DNA of 64,000 nucleotides from Metabacillus niabensis (GCF_020524345.1 NZ_JAIVLH010000003.1:62001-126000), one strand, 5' to 3'. Positions 1 to 7,999 are shown, counted from the stretch's first letter. The notes: a model not told the origin generated them from the letters alone. Numbers and translations are program-made.

Positions 1-133
1 GAGATCCTAGCCATGCTCCAATAAATCCTGCAATGATATTACCAATTATCCCGCCTGGAATATCTCTTCCTGCGATGAGGCCTGCTAACCAACCAATAAT
101 TCCACCTATAATTAATGCCCAAAGAAATCCCAT
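1..133 (-). CDS. GlsB/YeaQ/YmgE family stress membrane protein (3' end cut by window)
   Basis: Reading leftwards from ATG at 133 gives MGFLWALIIGGIIGWLAG..., continuing through a second glycine-rich hydrophobic stretch to the window edge after about 44 residues. Small proteins of two or three membrane helices packed with GG and GxxxG pairs are typical of the GlsB/YeaQ/YmgE (transglycosylase-associated) family, stress-linked membrane proteins of unknown biochemical role. A GGAGAG ribosome binding site sits just upstream of the start (about 141-146). The C-terminus lies outside the window. Confidence 0.8.
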   Translation of the reverse strand, partial: MGFLWALIIGGIIGWLAGLIAGRDIPGGIIGNIIAGFIGAWLGS

Positions 134-347
134 TTTTCATCTCTCCTTTTAATTTTTTTAAATGTGTTTACTAGTAGATACCCATTGTCCAAATTGATAA
201 ACTTTCATTTTCATATTTTTTTAAAAACGTTGTTACTCTTTTATTCTTCTATCAAAAGATTAATCGTTTTAAGAACAAATTTTTAAGGGTATATGAACAT
301 TAAGAAAAAAAGATTAACACAAATTAATTGAAAGGATGGATTTAATA

Positions 348-1763
348 ATGGGAAGTAAACCGAATCCCACGAAGGATTTTGTCATGGAAGAAAAACCAAA
401 GACGACAAATGAAGAAACTCAAGAAGGAACTAGGAATGACCCAGTTGCAGAAATCAGATCGGAAATGCCATCCAAAGAACAACAAAACGGTGTCGATATT
501 ACCAATCCATATGAAATTGCAAAGCGTTTAATCGAACGTGCAACAGAATCACTACACCTGCCAAAAGGAGTTTATGAGATTTTAAAAAAACCGACCAGAG
601 TGATGAAAGTTTCGATTCCAATTCGTAAAGATAATGGGGAATATGTAAGCTATACCGGTATTCGCTCCCAACATATTGATATACTGGGCCCGACAAAAGG
701 TGGAGTACGATTCCATCAAAATGTTACCGAGGATGAAGTAATTGCCTTATCCATGTGGATGTCTTTAAAATCCGCCTTAATCGGTTTACCATTTGGAGGT
801 GGTAAAGGAGGAATTATCGTCGATCCACATGAACTATCAAATCGGGAGCTTGAGGAATTGAGTCGAGGTTATATTAGGGAATTAGAGCCTATTATTGGAC
901 CTGCAAAAGATGTCCCTGCTCCTGATGTCAATACCAATCAACAAATCATGGGATGGATGCTGGACGAATTTGATCGATTATCAGGGCGTAGTGTTCCCGG
1001 CTTTATAACAGGCAAACCAATTGTGATAGGTGGGTCAGCCGGACGGATTGAGGCAACCGGACGTGGGGTCGTCATCTCTATTATAGAGGCAGCCAAACGT
1101 TTGAATCTCAAACTTGACAACCTAACCGCAGTCATTCAAGGTTTTGGAAATGTTGGTTCCATTACTGCAAAACTATTACATCAACATGGAGTAAAAGTGA
1201 TCGCTATTACGGATGCAAAAGGTGGCGCTTTTTCACCAAATGGTTTAGACATTATGAATTTAATAGACTATGTTAATGAAAATGGAACAGTAAAAGGTTT
1301 TAAAGATAGTATGAATATTACAAATAAGGAACTGTTTTCGCTGGATTGTGATATCCTCGTTCCGGCAGCATTAGAGAATCAAATTACAAGTAAAACCGCC
1401 CCTGCTATTAAAGCAAAGATCGTAGCTGAAGCTGCTAATGGACCAACTACACCGGAAGGAAATCATGTAATGGAGGAAAAAGGGATATTTGTCATTCCTG
1501 ATATATTATGTAACGCCGGTGGTGTAACCGTATCCTATTTTGAATGGGTTCAAAATTCTATGAATTATTTTTGGAAAGAAGATGAAATTAATCAAAAATT
1601 GCAAGAGAAATTAATTCATGCATTTGAAAGTGTATATTTGATGAAAGAAGAGAAAAAGGTTAGTATGCGAGAATCAGCCTATCTGGTAGGAGTCGGAAGA
1701 CTAGCAGAAGCCATGAAGGCCCGCGGATGGATTAAAAATTGGAAAATGCCGATTGATTGTTAA
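348..1763 (+). CDS. Glutamate dehydrogenase (NAD(P)-dependent, Glu/Leu/Phe/Val family) with N-terminal extension
   Basis: Interconverts glutamate and 2-oxoglutarate plus ammonia. Counted from the chosen start, the catalytic lysines fall at K117 (GPTKGG), K141 (LKSAL) and K153 (GGGKGG) and the catalytic aspartate at D193 (PAPDVNT), the same 24/12/40 spacing as K89/K113/K125/D165 of the clostridial enzyme. The nucleotide-binding motif GFGNVG is at 265-270. An ATG at 336 is in frame, but AAAGGATGG overlaps it and lies 8 nt before ATG 348, so 348 is preferred (471 aa). The first 45 or so residues are polar, Glu/Lys/Pro-rich and unlike the roughly 424-aa Bacillus RocG/GudB enzymes; they look disordered. 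Monocistronic, with a terminator at 1820-1865. Confidence 0.93.
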   Translation: MGSKPNPTKDFVMEEKPKTTNEETQEGTRNDPVAEIRSEMPSKEQQNGVDITNPYEIAKRLIERATESLHLPKGVYEILKKPTRVMKVSIPIRKDNGEYVSYTGIRSQHIDILGPTKGGVRFHQNVTEDEVIALSMWMSLKSALIGLPFGGGKGGIIVDPHELSNRELEELSRGYIRELEPIIGPAKDVPAPDVNTNQQIMGWMLDEFDRLSGRSVPGFITGKPIVIGGSAGRIEATGRGVVISIIEAAKRLNLKLDNLTAVIQGFGNVGSITAKLLHQHGVKVIAITDAKGGAFSPNGLDIMNLIDYVNENGTVKGFKDSMNITNKELFSLDCDILVPAALENQITSKTAPAIKAKIVAEAANGPTTPEGNHVMEEKGIFVIPDILCNAGGVTVSYFEWVQNSMNYFWKEDEINQKLQEKLIHAFESVYLMKEEKKVSMRESAYLVGVGRLAEAMKARGWIKNWKMPIDC

Positions 1764-1819
1764 GAGAATAAAATACTATTAGGATTTCTTTCTGCATTTT
1801 CACTAAATTAATTGACAAT

Positions 1820-1865
1820 AAGGGATGTTTAAGAGTTAATCATTATCTTTTAACACCCTTTTTTA
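1820..1865 (+). terminator. Probable terminator of the glutamate dehydrogenase gene
   Basis: AAGGG-A-TGTT (1820-1829) pairs with AACACCCTT (1852-1860) with one bulged base, and the stem is followed by TTTTTTAT. The stem is imperfect further in. Confidence 0.55.
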
Positions 1866-1901
1866 TAAAAAAAAACCAGCTTCATATTAATGAAGCTGGT
1901 T
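1866..1901 (-). terminator. Terminator of the 1887-2201 gene, overlapping its stop codon
   Basis: AACCAGCTTCAT (1874-1885) and ATGAAGCTGGTT (1890-1901) form a perfect 12-bp stem with a 4-nt loop. On the minus strand it is followed by a T-run (A-run at 1866-1873). The stop codon at 1887-1889 lies in the loop. Confidence 0.8.
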
Positions 1902-2201
1902 TAATATGTTTAAGGATCGTATATCCTGTTTTGTTTCAGCTGTTCCCAGAAGGTATATTTTTTCATATAGCTTTGCAAGTAAACGATGCTGCTCTTCTCG
2001 TGCTTCTATACCATTTTCTTCATTTAACGATGTGAGAATTGGTTTTGGATCATATTCCGTCATTTTAATCTCTTGTAAGATACTCTCAATTTCCTCCAGT
2101 TGCTGCTTCGAAGCCTCTATTTCATAATAATGAAAGTGATCATCAAATGGGGAATCTTGAATATCCCCGACTTCGACGGATACATAGTATCTTTCTGCCA
2201 T
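1887..2201 (-). CDS. Conserved-looking small protein of unknown function (104 aa)
   Basis: The family is not recognised. The protein is acidic, soluble and predicted mostly helical after a short N-terminal strand region (MAERYYVSVEVGD), with a Glu/Gln-rich helix around residues 30-50. There is no signal peptide or membrane segment. An AGGAG site is spaced 8 nt from the ATG at 2201, and the gene ends inside a strong terminator, which together support it as a real gene. The overlapping plus-strand frame has no ribosome binding site and is treated as a shadow. It is a single gene transcribed towards glutamate dehydrogenase. Confidence 0.7.
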   Translation of the reverse strand: MAERYYVSVEVGDIQDSPFDDHFHYYEIEASKQQLEEIESILQEIKMTEYDPKPILTSLNEENGIEAREEQHRLLAKLYEKIYLLGTAETKQDIRSLNILNQLH

Positions 2202-2300
2202 TTTAATCGCTCCTTGACAACATTTTTAATAGGCGAATGATTAGTAACGATTTGATGTAAAACTTGGGCTTCTAGAAACGCTCTGTTGTTGATCTTTTTA

Positions 2301-2690
2301 ATGAAAGACAAAACTGACTATGTTATGCTGCCATTTGTCTTTTATCGTCACGATGAAAGACAAAACTGACTAAGTACCACTGCCATTTGTCTTTCATCAC
2401 CACTATGAAAGACAAAACCAACTAAGTATCGCTCCCATTTGTCTTTCATCGCCTCTATGAAGGACAAAACCAACTAAGTACCGCTCCCATTTGTCTTTCA
2501 TCGCCTCTATGAAAGACAAAACCAACTAAGTACCACTTCCATTTGTCTTTCATCACCACGATGAAAGACAAAACCAACTAAGTATCGCTCCCATTTGTCT
2601 TCCATCACCACTATGAAAGACAAAACCAACTAAGTACCACTTCCATTTGTCTTTCATCACACTAAGAAGGACAAAAGCAGCTTTATAGAA
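2301..2690. repeat. Tandem array of about 7.5 palindromic 52-bp units
   Basis: Units start at 2301, 2353, 2405, 2457, 2509, 2561 and 2613, with a decayed partial from 2665. Each begins ATGAAAGACAAA and carries TTTGTCTTTCAT 20-21 nt later, so each unit can fold into a 12-bp hairpin; junctions between units are also palindromic around CATCACCACTATG. Units differ by only a few substitutions, mostly ACTGACT/ACCAACT and GTACCACT/GTATCGCT. The array lies between the minus-strand gene at 1887-2201 and the small lipoprotein gene at 2751-2918 and is not coding. The whole unit is repeated, so there is no spacer diversity as in a CRISPR. Confidence 0.95.
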
Positions 2691-2750
2691 CTGCATGATT
2701 TGCAACGTACTATAATTCCCTGATTTTATCCTTCTAATGGAATTTCAAAA

Positions 2751-2918
2751 TTATTCTGTTTCTGGATTCTTATTTTCGTTATCTACATCATCCTTTTGTT
2801 CTCCATCGCTAGGACCATTATCTTGATCAACTCCATCAGCACACCCAGCTAGGCCACCAAAAGTTAATAACGCAGCCGTACCTCCAACAATTAATTTTTT
2901 CTTCCAACTATTATCCAT
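2751..2918 (-). CDS. Small secreted lipoprotein, acidic tail (55 aa)
   Basis: ATG at 2918 is preceded by a near-perfect AAAAGGAGGAATTGAT ribosome binding site. The product starts MDNSWKKKLIVGG, has a short hydrophobic signal segment and a lipobox LAGC with the cysteine at residue 26, followed by about 29 residues rich in Asp, Glu, Asn and Gly (DGVDQDNGPSDGEQ...). It would be anchored on the outer face of the membrane. The shape resembles the many tiny lipoproteins of Bacillaceae; no function can be assigned. The stop codon is at 2751-2753. Confidence 0.75.
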   Translation of the reverse strand: MDNSWKKKLIVGGTAALLTFGGLAGCADGVDQDNGPSDGEQKDDVDNENKNPETE

Positions 2919-3144
2919 TATCAATTCCTCCTTTTTACTTTGTTAGGAAGGTTTTACCCTTCTAGAAAAACACTCAAACTTAAAATAGAGATTTAAATCT
3001 CTTATTATAAGTAACTATTTATTCAAACTTTTTGTAACCATAAACTGGTTTTCATCTTTGAGTGGGTTTGCATATATGTTTTATAAAAAGGTGGACGGGT
3101 ATGAAACTGATTAAGAAAAAGTTAATAATATTGGGGGACTATTC

Positions 3145-3633
3145 ATGTTCGGATTTGAAGACATGGGAAAATTTTTTCTTTCCCTTTTCTTAGTACTACC
3201 TGTCGTTACCATCATTCATCAAAGCGGCCATTTATTTTTCGCAAAGCTTCTAGGATGTCAAGTAGATATTCATATAGGTACAGGAAAAACGCTTTGCAAG
3301 GTAGGGCCCTTTTGTATCCGTAAGGTCTATTTTGTAGATGGTTGGTGTGAATATAAGGAATTGCATCATAACAAAAATGGGAAAGTAAAAAAGGTGCTAA
3401 TATTTCTAGGTGGTTCTATCTTTAACATGTCAACCATTTTTCTTGTTAACGGTTTAATTCTACAAGGGACCCTTAACCCTAGTATTATACTCTATCAATT
3501 TGTATACTTTTCTGTTTATTATGTGTTCTTTTCTCTATTTCCGGCCCAATTTGTAAATGGTTGTCCAAGTGATGGCAAAGCAGTCTTAAACATCATTTTT
3601 AATAAACCATTAGAAAAAGATCCTATCAATTAG
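3145..3633 (+). CDS. Degenerate site-2 (M50) protease-like membrane protein
   Basis: 162 aa with about three hydrophobic segments (residues 9-30, 85-105, 112-135). The first holds H25-Q-S-G-H29 in the position where site-2 proteases have HExxH, and the segment after the last helix holds PSDGK (D143), matching the NPxDG zinc-ligand motif. The three zinc ligands are therefore present, but the catalytic glutamate is replaced by glutamine, so the protein is probably not an active protease. GGGGGA precedes the start by 7 nt. The function is unknown; an inactive regulator or binding homologue is the simplest reading. Confidence 0.7.
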   Translation: MFGFEDMGKFFLSLFLVLPVVTIIHQSGHLFFAKLLGCQVDIHIGTGKTLCKVGPFCIRKVYFVDGWCEYKELHHNKNGKVKKVLIFLGGSIFNMSTIFLVNGLILQGTLNPSIILYQFVYFSVYYVFFSLFPAQFVNGCPSDGKAVLNIIFNKPLEKDPIN

Positions 3634-3721
3634 CATTAAAATATATAGTTTCAATCGTATCCAAACATGTTTAGCATTGCTTATTTAGGGAAACTGTTTA
3701 GAAAAAACATTGGTGGTTACT

Positions 3722-4579
3722 ATGAAAAATAAAAAACAAAACAAACGTAAAGAAAGTCAATACCCTAACAGACAATATTATTTTCCTGAGCAAATTATCG
3801 AGTCTTTTATTTTAAAAGGAAAAGAATCATTACAAATGACAAGACGTGCACAATTTATTCTTTCCATTATGGCGGGAGCATTTATTTCATTCGGTGCCCT
3901 CGCTTCCGTTTTATTGTCCAGTGATCTTGAGAAAGCAGGTTATTTTCATCTTTTATCAGGTATTGGTTTTGCCATTGGATATGCCATGATTTTTTTATCA
4001 GGATCCATTCTTTTTACAGAAATTAATATTTTACTGCCAAGTTACATATTGCATAGCCATTACTCTCTAAGCAAAAAGATTTTACAGTTCTGGCTGGTTT
4101 GCTATATTGGGAACTTCCTTGGCGCTCTTTTTGTCGGATTTTTACTTAATCTTTCAGGTTCATTAGATAAAGAATTTTATGAAGGTCTTCTCGTTTTTAT
4201 GGAGAAAAAAATGCAATTTACTGAGCGCGGAACATGGGGATGGTTTCAAGTTCTTTTTTCAGGCATTCTAGCTAACTGGTTAATTGGGATTGCTGCGGTT
4301 TTAGGAACGGCTGCTAGAGATGTTGCAGGAAAAATATTGGGTATTTTTCTTCCTGTTATTATTTTTGAAGCTGGCAATTTCCAACACGCGGTAGCCAATA
4401 TGGGATATTTCAGCATTACTGTGCTGGAAGGCTTTGAGTATAATTGGTTTCAATTAATCTTTTATAATATTATCCCTGCCTCTATAGGAAATTTAATTGG
4501 CGGAGGAATATTAGTTTCGCTTTTATTATCGTTTGCTTTTAAAGAAGATATTGATGAAGAAGTACTTGAAGAGGAATAA
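3722..4579 (+). CDS. Formate/nitrite transporter family membrane protein
   Basis: About 285 aa with six hydrophobic helices. FNT features include GAFISFGALASV in helix 1, GSILFTEINILL after helix 2 and the AVLGTAARDVAGK region before helix 5. The family forms pentameric channels for formate, nitrite or hydrosulfide; the substrate cannot be told from sequence. The frame is open from TTG 3710, but ATG 3722 is preferred because GGTGG (3712-3716) then serves as ribosome binding site. The N-terminal 40 residues are polar and cytoplasmic, and the C-terminus is acidic (EDIDEEVLEEE). A terminator follows. Confidence 0.85.
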   Translation: MKNKKQNKRKESQYPNRQYYFPEQIIESFILKGKESLQMTRRAQFILSIMAGAFISFGALASVLLSSDLEKAGYFHLLSGIGFAIGYAMIFLSGSILFTEINILLPSYILHSHYSLSKKILQFWLVCYIGNFLGALFVGFLLNLSGSLDKEFYEGLLVFMEKKMQFTERGTWGWFQVLFSGILANWLIGIAAVLGTAARDVAGKILGIFLPVIIFEAGNFQHAVANMGYFSITVLEGFEYNWFQLIFYNIIPASIGNLIGGGILVSLLLSFAFKEDIDEEVLEEE

Positions 4580-4601
4580 AATACATAAATTAACATTTTT
4601 T

Positions 4602-4637
4602 AAATATAACCTCTTCCTTGTCGGAGAGGTTATATTT
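4602..4637 (+). terminator. Terminator after the formate/nitrite transporter gene
   Basis: AAATATAACCTCT (4602-4614) pairs perfectly with AGAGGTTATATTT (4625-4637) around a 10-nt loop. The T-run is mostly within the stem, so termination strength is uncertain. Confidence 0.6.
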
Positions 4638-4791
4638 GCTTTCGGTTTTAGTTTCTTAGTTCTAGATCGATTCACACACAAACTTTCCCATTGAAGGTTG
4701 TAATATAAATTTCAGTCTCTCGAATAGGTATTATCTCCCTTATCATATCAATCTAACATGATCATTTTTTCTTAGAAGATTCACAAATTTT

Positions 4792-4820
4792 CGTTATAAA
4801 GATTACATTCATGCTATAAT
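4792..4820 (+). promoter_or_regulatory. Possible promoter of the Trp/Asp-rich secreted protein gene
   Basis: A perfect TATAAT lies at 4815-4820, 58 bp before the start codon at 4879. The -35 region (around 4792-4797) is weak. The rest of the 4638-4791 gap shows nothing recognisable. Confidence 0.4.
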
Positions 4821-4878
4821 AAGAACATATATTAATAGATATATACTCTTATTTTTTAATGCATTTGGAGGTGAAAAT

Positions 4879-5283
4879 ATGAAATGTGGTAAGGTCAAGA
4901 ATATCGTGATTATTTTTTTGCTTGTTAGTTCCTTAGCTATTCCTACCTCAGCATTTGCAACTTATGGAAATACATACACTGATCAAAACTTTTTTGAATC
5001 CATTTTTAGTTTCTTTAATAGTACTGGCGAAAAGTATTCGTGGGGTAATGATAAAGATGATTGGGATGATGACTGGAATAAGGATAAGCATAATTGGGGT
5101 CATTGGGATGGCTGTAAAAAAGGTAAAAACAACCGTTGTATAGAGTCCATTGATATATGGAAAGATTGGTACTGCAGGAAGGATAAAGACCGAAATGACG
5201 AACATGATTATGGTTGGGACGATAAACATGGAGGGTATGATAAGAAGGATTATAGTTGGGTTGATGATAACAAAAATAACTAG
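4879..5283 (+). CDS. Secreted Trp/Asp/Lys-rich low-complexity protein
   Basis: 134 aa. The N-terminus is a clear signal peptide (MKCGKVKNIVIIFLLV..., cleavage probably after AFA at residue 32 or so). The mature part is highly polar and built from loose repeats of W/D/K/N such as DDWDDDWNKDKHNW and DYGWDDKHGGYDKKDY, with about nine tryptophans and two Cys pairs. GGAGGTG precedes ATG 4879. No domain is recognised. A cell-wall or matrix component, or a cation-binding exoprotein, is possible, but this is a guess from composition only. Confidence 0.7.
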   Translation: MKCGKVKNIVIIFLLVSSLAIPTSAFATYGNTYTDQNFFESIFSFFNSTGEKYSWGNDKDDWDDDWNKDKHNWGHWDGCKKGKNNRCIESIDIWKDWYCRKDKDRNDEHDYGWDDKHGGYDKKDYSWVDDNKNN

Positions 5284-5398
5284 TTAAGCTGGATATGGTA
5301 AAAACATATATGGAAAGAAAAAACCTATTAGAAGGTTTGGTATTACTTATGTTGCCATGATAAAGGTAATGAACTAACTGCTATAGAATTATATCTTC

Positions 5399-5447
5399 AG
5401 CTTGTAGACAATGTCTGATATTTAGGCAGGTCTACAAGCTTTTTTCC
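5399..5447 (+). terminator. Terminator after the secreted protein gene
   Basis: AGCTTGTAGAC (5399-5409) pairs with GTCTACAAGCT (5430-5440), followed by TTTTTTCC. In the rest of the 5284-5670 gap nothing else is recognised; 5520-5650 is AT-rich and probably carries the promoter of the next gene. Confidence 0.75.
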
Positions 5448-5670
5448 ATTCAATTCTGGACTAAGAAAATGATACACCTCATTGTAACGTCATATAAGTT
5501 TTTCTGTTTTTTTCCCATTAACGTATATATAATGAATTTTATAAGTAACAATTAAACTTTCCAAACCACATGAATAACACACCTATCATACCCCTTGGAG
5601 ATATGGAAAATCATAACCATTATATATGGTACATATACTTAACTAAACGAACTAAATGAGGGAAAATAAA

Positions 5671-6129
5671 GTGAAAGAACAAAATAAAATTATGTTCATT
5701 GTTGATGAGCTGTTAAAATTATCTGACCGTTTCGTAACAGTTAAAATAGAAGAAAGATGTCCTTTGAATCGAAATATAGGAGGGAAGTACAGCCTACAAG
5801 AACATGCCATTACATTATATGTAGATGAAATTAAAAAACAGTGCGAGTTATTGTTTCCCGGCAAAAATGTATTCCTCGATTACACTGCTGTCATTCTTGC
5901 CCATGAACTCGGACACGCAACTGATCAATCACTTTTAGCATTAATTGAATTGCATGAGAAAACAGAGAAGCCACTACAAAAAAGACAAATTGACTTCCTT
6001 ATTGAGTTTCAAGCGTGGAAAAAGGCAAAAAGATTAGTACCAAATATACCATCCTCTTTTTTCAATTACATAAAACACCATTCATTAGAGTACTATTACA
6101 GCGAGATTAATAGGCATTACGCCGTCTAA
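5671..6129 (+). CDS. Small zincin-like putative metallopeptidase (HELGH)
   Basis: The likely start is GTG 5671, with TGAGGG 8 nt upstream; ATG 5656 is in frame but overlaps that site. The 152-aa protein has H78-E-L-G-H82 in a helix (AVILAHELGHATD) and a Glu at 112 (FLIEFQAWKKA) that could be the third zinc ligand, the pattern of gluzincin/ImmA-like small metalloproteases. There is no signal peptide or membrane segment, so it is probably cytoplasmic. It is not adjacent to a HTH regulator, so an ImmA/ImmR pair is not supported. The substrate is unknown. Confidence 0.65.
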   Translation: MKEQNKIMFIVDELLKLSDRFVTVKIEERCPLNRNIGGKYSLQEHAITLYVDEIKKQCELLFPGKNVFLDYTAVILAHELGHATDQSLLALIELHEKTEKPLQKRQIDFLIEFQAWKKAKRLVPNIPSSFFNYIKHHSLEYYYSEINRHYAV

Positions 6130-6156
6130 TTCATGATTGAAATTAAAACTCCTCAC

Positions 6157-6193
6157 AATAGAAGCCTGTACTAATTAAGTACAGGCTTCTATT
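6157..6193. terminator. Bidirectional terminator between convergent genes
   Basis: AATAGAAGCCTGTACT (6157-6172) and AGTACAGGCTTCTATT (6178-6193) form a perfect 16-bp stem with a 5-nt loop, between the HELGH gene (plus) and the GsiB-like gene (minus). Both flanks are T/A-rich. Confidence 0.8.
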
Positions 6194-6233
6194 AGTTTGT
6201 CTCTTTTGTTTTATTTAGTCTCTTTAAAGTAAA

Positions 6234-6503
6234 TTAATCATTATCTCGTTGTTTACTGCGTGCTTCTCCACCCTTTTCACCAATCTCTTGGTAAAACTCT
6301 TTATCGTGGTTTTCTGAAGTAGCTTCTCCACCTTTTCGACCAATTTCTTGATAAAATTCTTTATCATGGTTCTCTGAAGTAGATTCTCCGCCTTTTCGTC
6401 CGATTTCTTGATAAAATTCCTTATCGTGATTCTTTGAAGTGGCTTCTCCACCTTTTCTGCCAGCTTCTTCTACCGTCATTTTTTTGTCATCGTTTTTAGC
6501 CAT
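6234..6503 (-). CDS. gsiB: GsiB-like general stress protein with KGG repeats
   Basis: 89 aa. Four 20-residue tandem repeats, each with the core KGGEATSENHDKEFYQEI (the last one truncated), form a very hydrophilic protein as in GsiB and other Em/KGG stress proteins, which are hydrophilins that accumulate in stress. B. subtilis GsiB has five repeats, so this is a shorter version. ATG 6503 is chosen because AGGAGG is 8 nt upstream; the in-frame TTG at 6509 is not needed. A SigB-type promoter lies upstream. The DNA also shows a 60-bp tandem repeat here. Confidence 0.88.
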   Translation of the reverse strand: MAKNDDKKMTVEEAGRKGGEATSKNHDKEFYQEIGRKGGESTSENHDKEFYQEIGRKGGEATSENHDKEFYQEIGEKGGEARSKQRDND

Positions 6504-6558
6504 TTTCAATTCCTCCTCGAATAAGTAAAATGTGTTGTCCTTTCGGACTTAATGAACT

Positions 6559-6584
6559 ATAACCGCTTTGGTAGGATAGTAAAC
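6559..6584 (-). promoter_or_regulatory. SigB-type promoter of the GsiB-like gene
   Basis: On the minus strand GTTTAC (6584-6579), a 14-nt spacer and GGTTAT (6564-6559) match the Bacillus SigB consensus GTTTAA-N12-15-GGGTAT, about 56 bp before the start codon. This fits the known SigB control of gsiB. Confidence 0.75.
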
Positions 6585-6692
6585 CTCTAATAATAAATAA
6601 AGTTTAGAAATCTACTTCACATCTTTATAACTAGTTTCGCTCATTCTATAATGGGGAATTTAATAGATAATAACTCTAAATAAGGTGATATT

Positions 6693-7643
6693 ATGCTAAC
6701 AACTATTGGTCCTAATAACTGGAAATGGCATCAATTTGAGAAAAACGAGACTGAAAAAATAAAACATATTATACATAAAGAGTACTGTCCCTTTAACAGG
6801 GAATGGCTTGATCATATTCAGGGAGATAAAACAAATTGCTTAAGAACATTCATATTAGAAAATGGAAAAAAGATTGTAAAAGGTTCGCTGATTTACGAAC
6901 AAAACTTCGAGGATGAATTAGATCATAAAATCTGTCATTTTTTTATGACGAGTGATCTGTTGATTACAGTTAATCTTGATCTTACCTCTCTTAAACATAT
7001 AAGCCAGGAATTATTATTTGGACATATCGAAAAGACCGAAAACGCTGTTGATGGATTTTTAACCATACTTGGAGAACTAATGAATGAAATGCTATATGGT
7101 ATTGATCTATTCGAAGAAAAGTTAAACGATCTGATTTGGAATGTGAGTAAAAAAAATAAGACAAGCATTCTCGATAAAATATATATGCGGAGACATGAAC
7201 TTCTGCTTTGGAAAAATTTATTCATTCCATTGAAGGAGCTGAAATTGGGAATAGAGGAAATCTATATTGATGATGAAATAAATAATAAAATTATCTTTAA
7301 TCGAACGGGCAAACGGATTGATAGAGCAATGGTTCTAATTAATGAATATGAAACTGAAATTGATTCAATTATTAATTTAGAAGAAGTCATTTCTTCCCAT
7401 CGCGGGAATGAAATTATGAAAACATTAACTGTTATCACAACAATCTTTACTCCTGTTATGGCTTTAGGGGCATTATGGGGGATGAATTTCAAGCATATGC
7501 CTGAGCTCGAATGGAAATATGGCTATTTACTTTCAGTTGTACTAATTATTGTTTCAACTCTAGCACTTTACGGTTATTTAAAAATGAAAGGCTGGACTGG
7601 TGACCTTTTGAAGGCCAGAAAAAAAGGATCGTTTTTTAAGTGA
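6693..7643 (+). CDS. corA: CorA-family divalent cation (Mg2+/Co2+) transporter
   Basis: 316 aa. A long soluble helical N-terminal domain (residues 1-245) is followed by two C-terminal membrane helices (about 252-272 and 283-300). The signature GMN is present at the end of the first helix (LWGMNFKHMPEL) and the loop keeps the acidic MPEL pattern of CorA. AGGTGAT precedes ATG 6693. The length is normal for the family. It is monocistronic and starts about 190 bp from the divergent GsiB-like gene. Confidence 0.9.
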   Translation: MLTTIGPNNWKWHQFEKNETEKIKHIIHKEYCPFNREWLDHIQGDKTNCLRTFILENGKKIVKGSLIYEQNFEDELDHKICHFFMTSDLLITVNLDLTSLKHISQELLFGHIEKTENAVDGFLTILGELMNEMLYGIDLFEEKLNDLIWNVSKKNKTSILDKIYMRRHELLLWKNLFIPLKELKLGIEEIYIDDEINNKIIFNRTGKRIDRAMVLINEYETEIDSIINLEEVISSHRGNEIMKTLTVITTIFTPVMALGALWGMNFKHMPELEWKYGYLLSVVLIIVSTLALYGYLKMKGWTGDLLKARKKGSFFK

Positions 7644-7715
7644 TATGAATTTGCTTATAAAGGTATTTCGGCAATCAAAATGTATATTTTTAACAACATT
7701 GCCATTTATTTGTAA

Positions 7716-7743
7716 TTTACATGTAATATCATTATGCTAAAAT
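7716..7743 (+). promoter_or_regulatory. Probable SigA promoter of the 7778-7999 gene
   Basis: TTTACA (7716-7721), 16-nt spacer, TAAAAT (7738-7743), 34 bp before the start codon. Confidence 0.55.
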
Positions 7744-7777
7744 CTTATTTAAGCCGATAAAAAAAGGAGTTTCATCT

Positions 7778-7999
7778 ATGTCAAAATATTTCATAGATCA
7801 TTCCAAATTAATTGTACATCGGACAGCTTTCATTACCGATGGCTGTAACCATCATAAGATTTTACATAAACACCTAGAGGAATCTAATAGTGATGAACAA
7901 GTATTACAGTTGATCAGTCTTGGTGATTATCATCAATGCCCTCAGTGCTTTGAGTATTTCTCTTTAGAAAAGGATAAGCATCACTATGTTCGTTACTAG
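7778..7999 (+). CDS. Small Cys/His-rich protein of unknown function (73 aa)
   Basis: AAAAAGGAG precedes ATG 7778 by 8 nt and a promoter and a terminator flank the gene, so it is likely real. The protein has a DGCNHHKILHKH cluster (residues 22-33) and CPQC near the C-terminus (about residues 54-57), which could form a single zinc site. There is no signal or membrane segment. The family is not recognised. Confidence 0.65.
   Translation: MSKYFIDHSKLIVHRTAFITDGCNHHKILHKHLEESNSDEQVLQLISLGDYHQCPQCFEYFSLEKDKHHYVRY

Noticed and set aside
2301-2690. CRISPR-like repeated structure
   Set aside because: The full 52-bp unit is repeated with only a few point differences; there are no unique spacers, no leader and no cas genes nearby.
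3101-3193. Possible 30-codon upstream ORF (MKLIKKKLIILG...) with AGGTGG site before the M50-like gene
   Set aside because: It overlaps the M50-like gene in another frame and has no recognisable product. The ribosome binding site is decent, so a leader peptide is not excluded, but the evidence is too thin for a feature.
4948-5229. Minus-strand 93-aa open frame
   Set aside because: It is antisense to the Trp/Asp-rich secreted protein, whose signal peptide and ribosome binding site favour the plus strand. The repeated codons create the open antisense frame.
5671-6129. ImmA-type protease of a mobile element
   Set aside because: The HELGH motif fits, but no ImmR-type repressor, integrase or phage gene lies nearby, so a mobile-element role is not supported.
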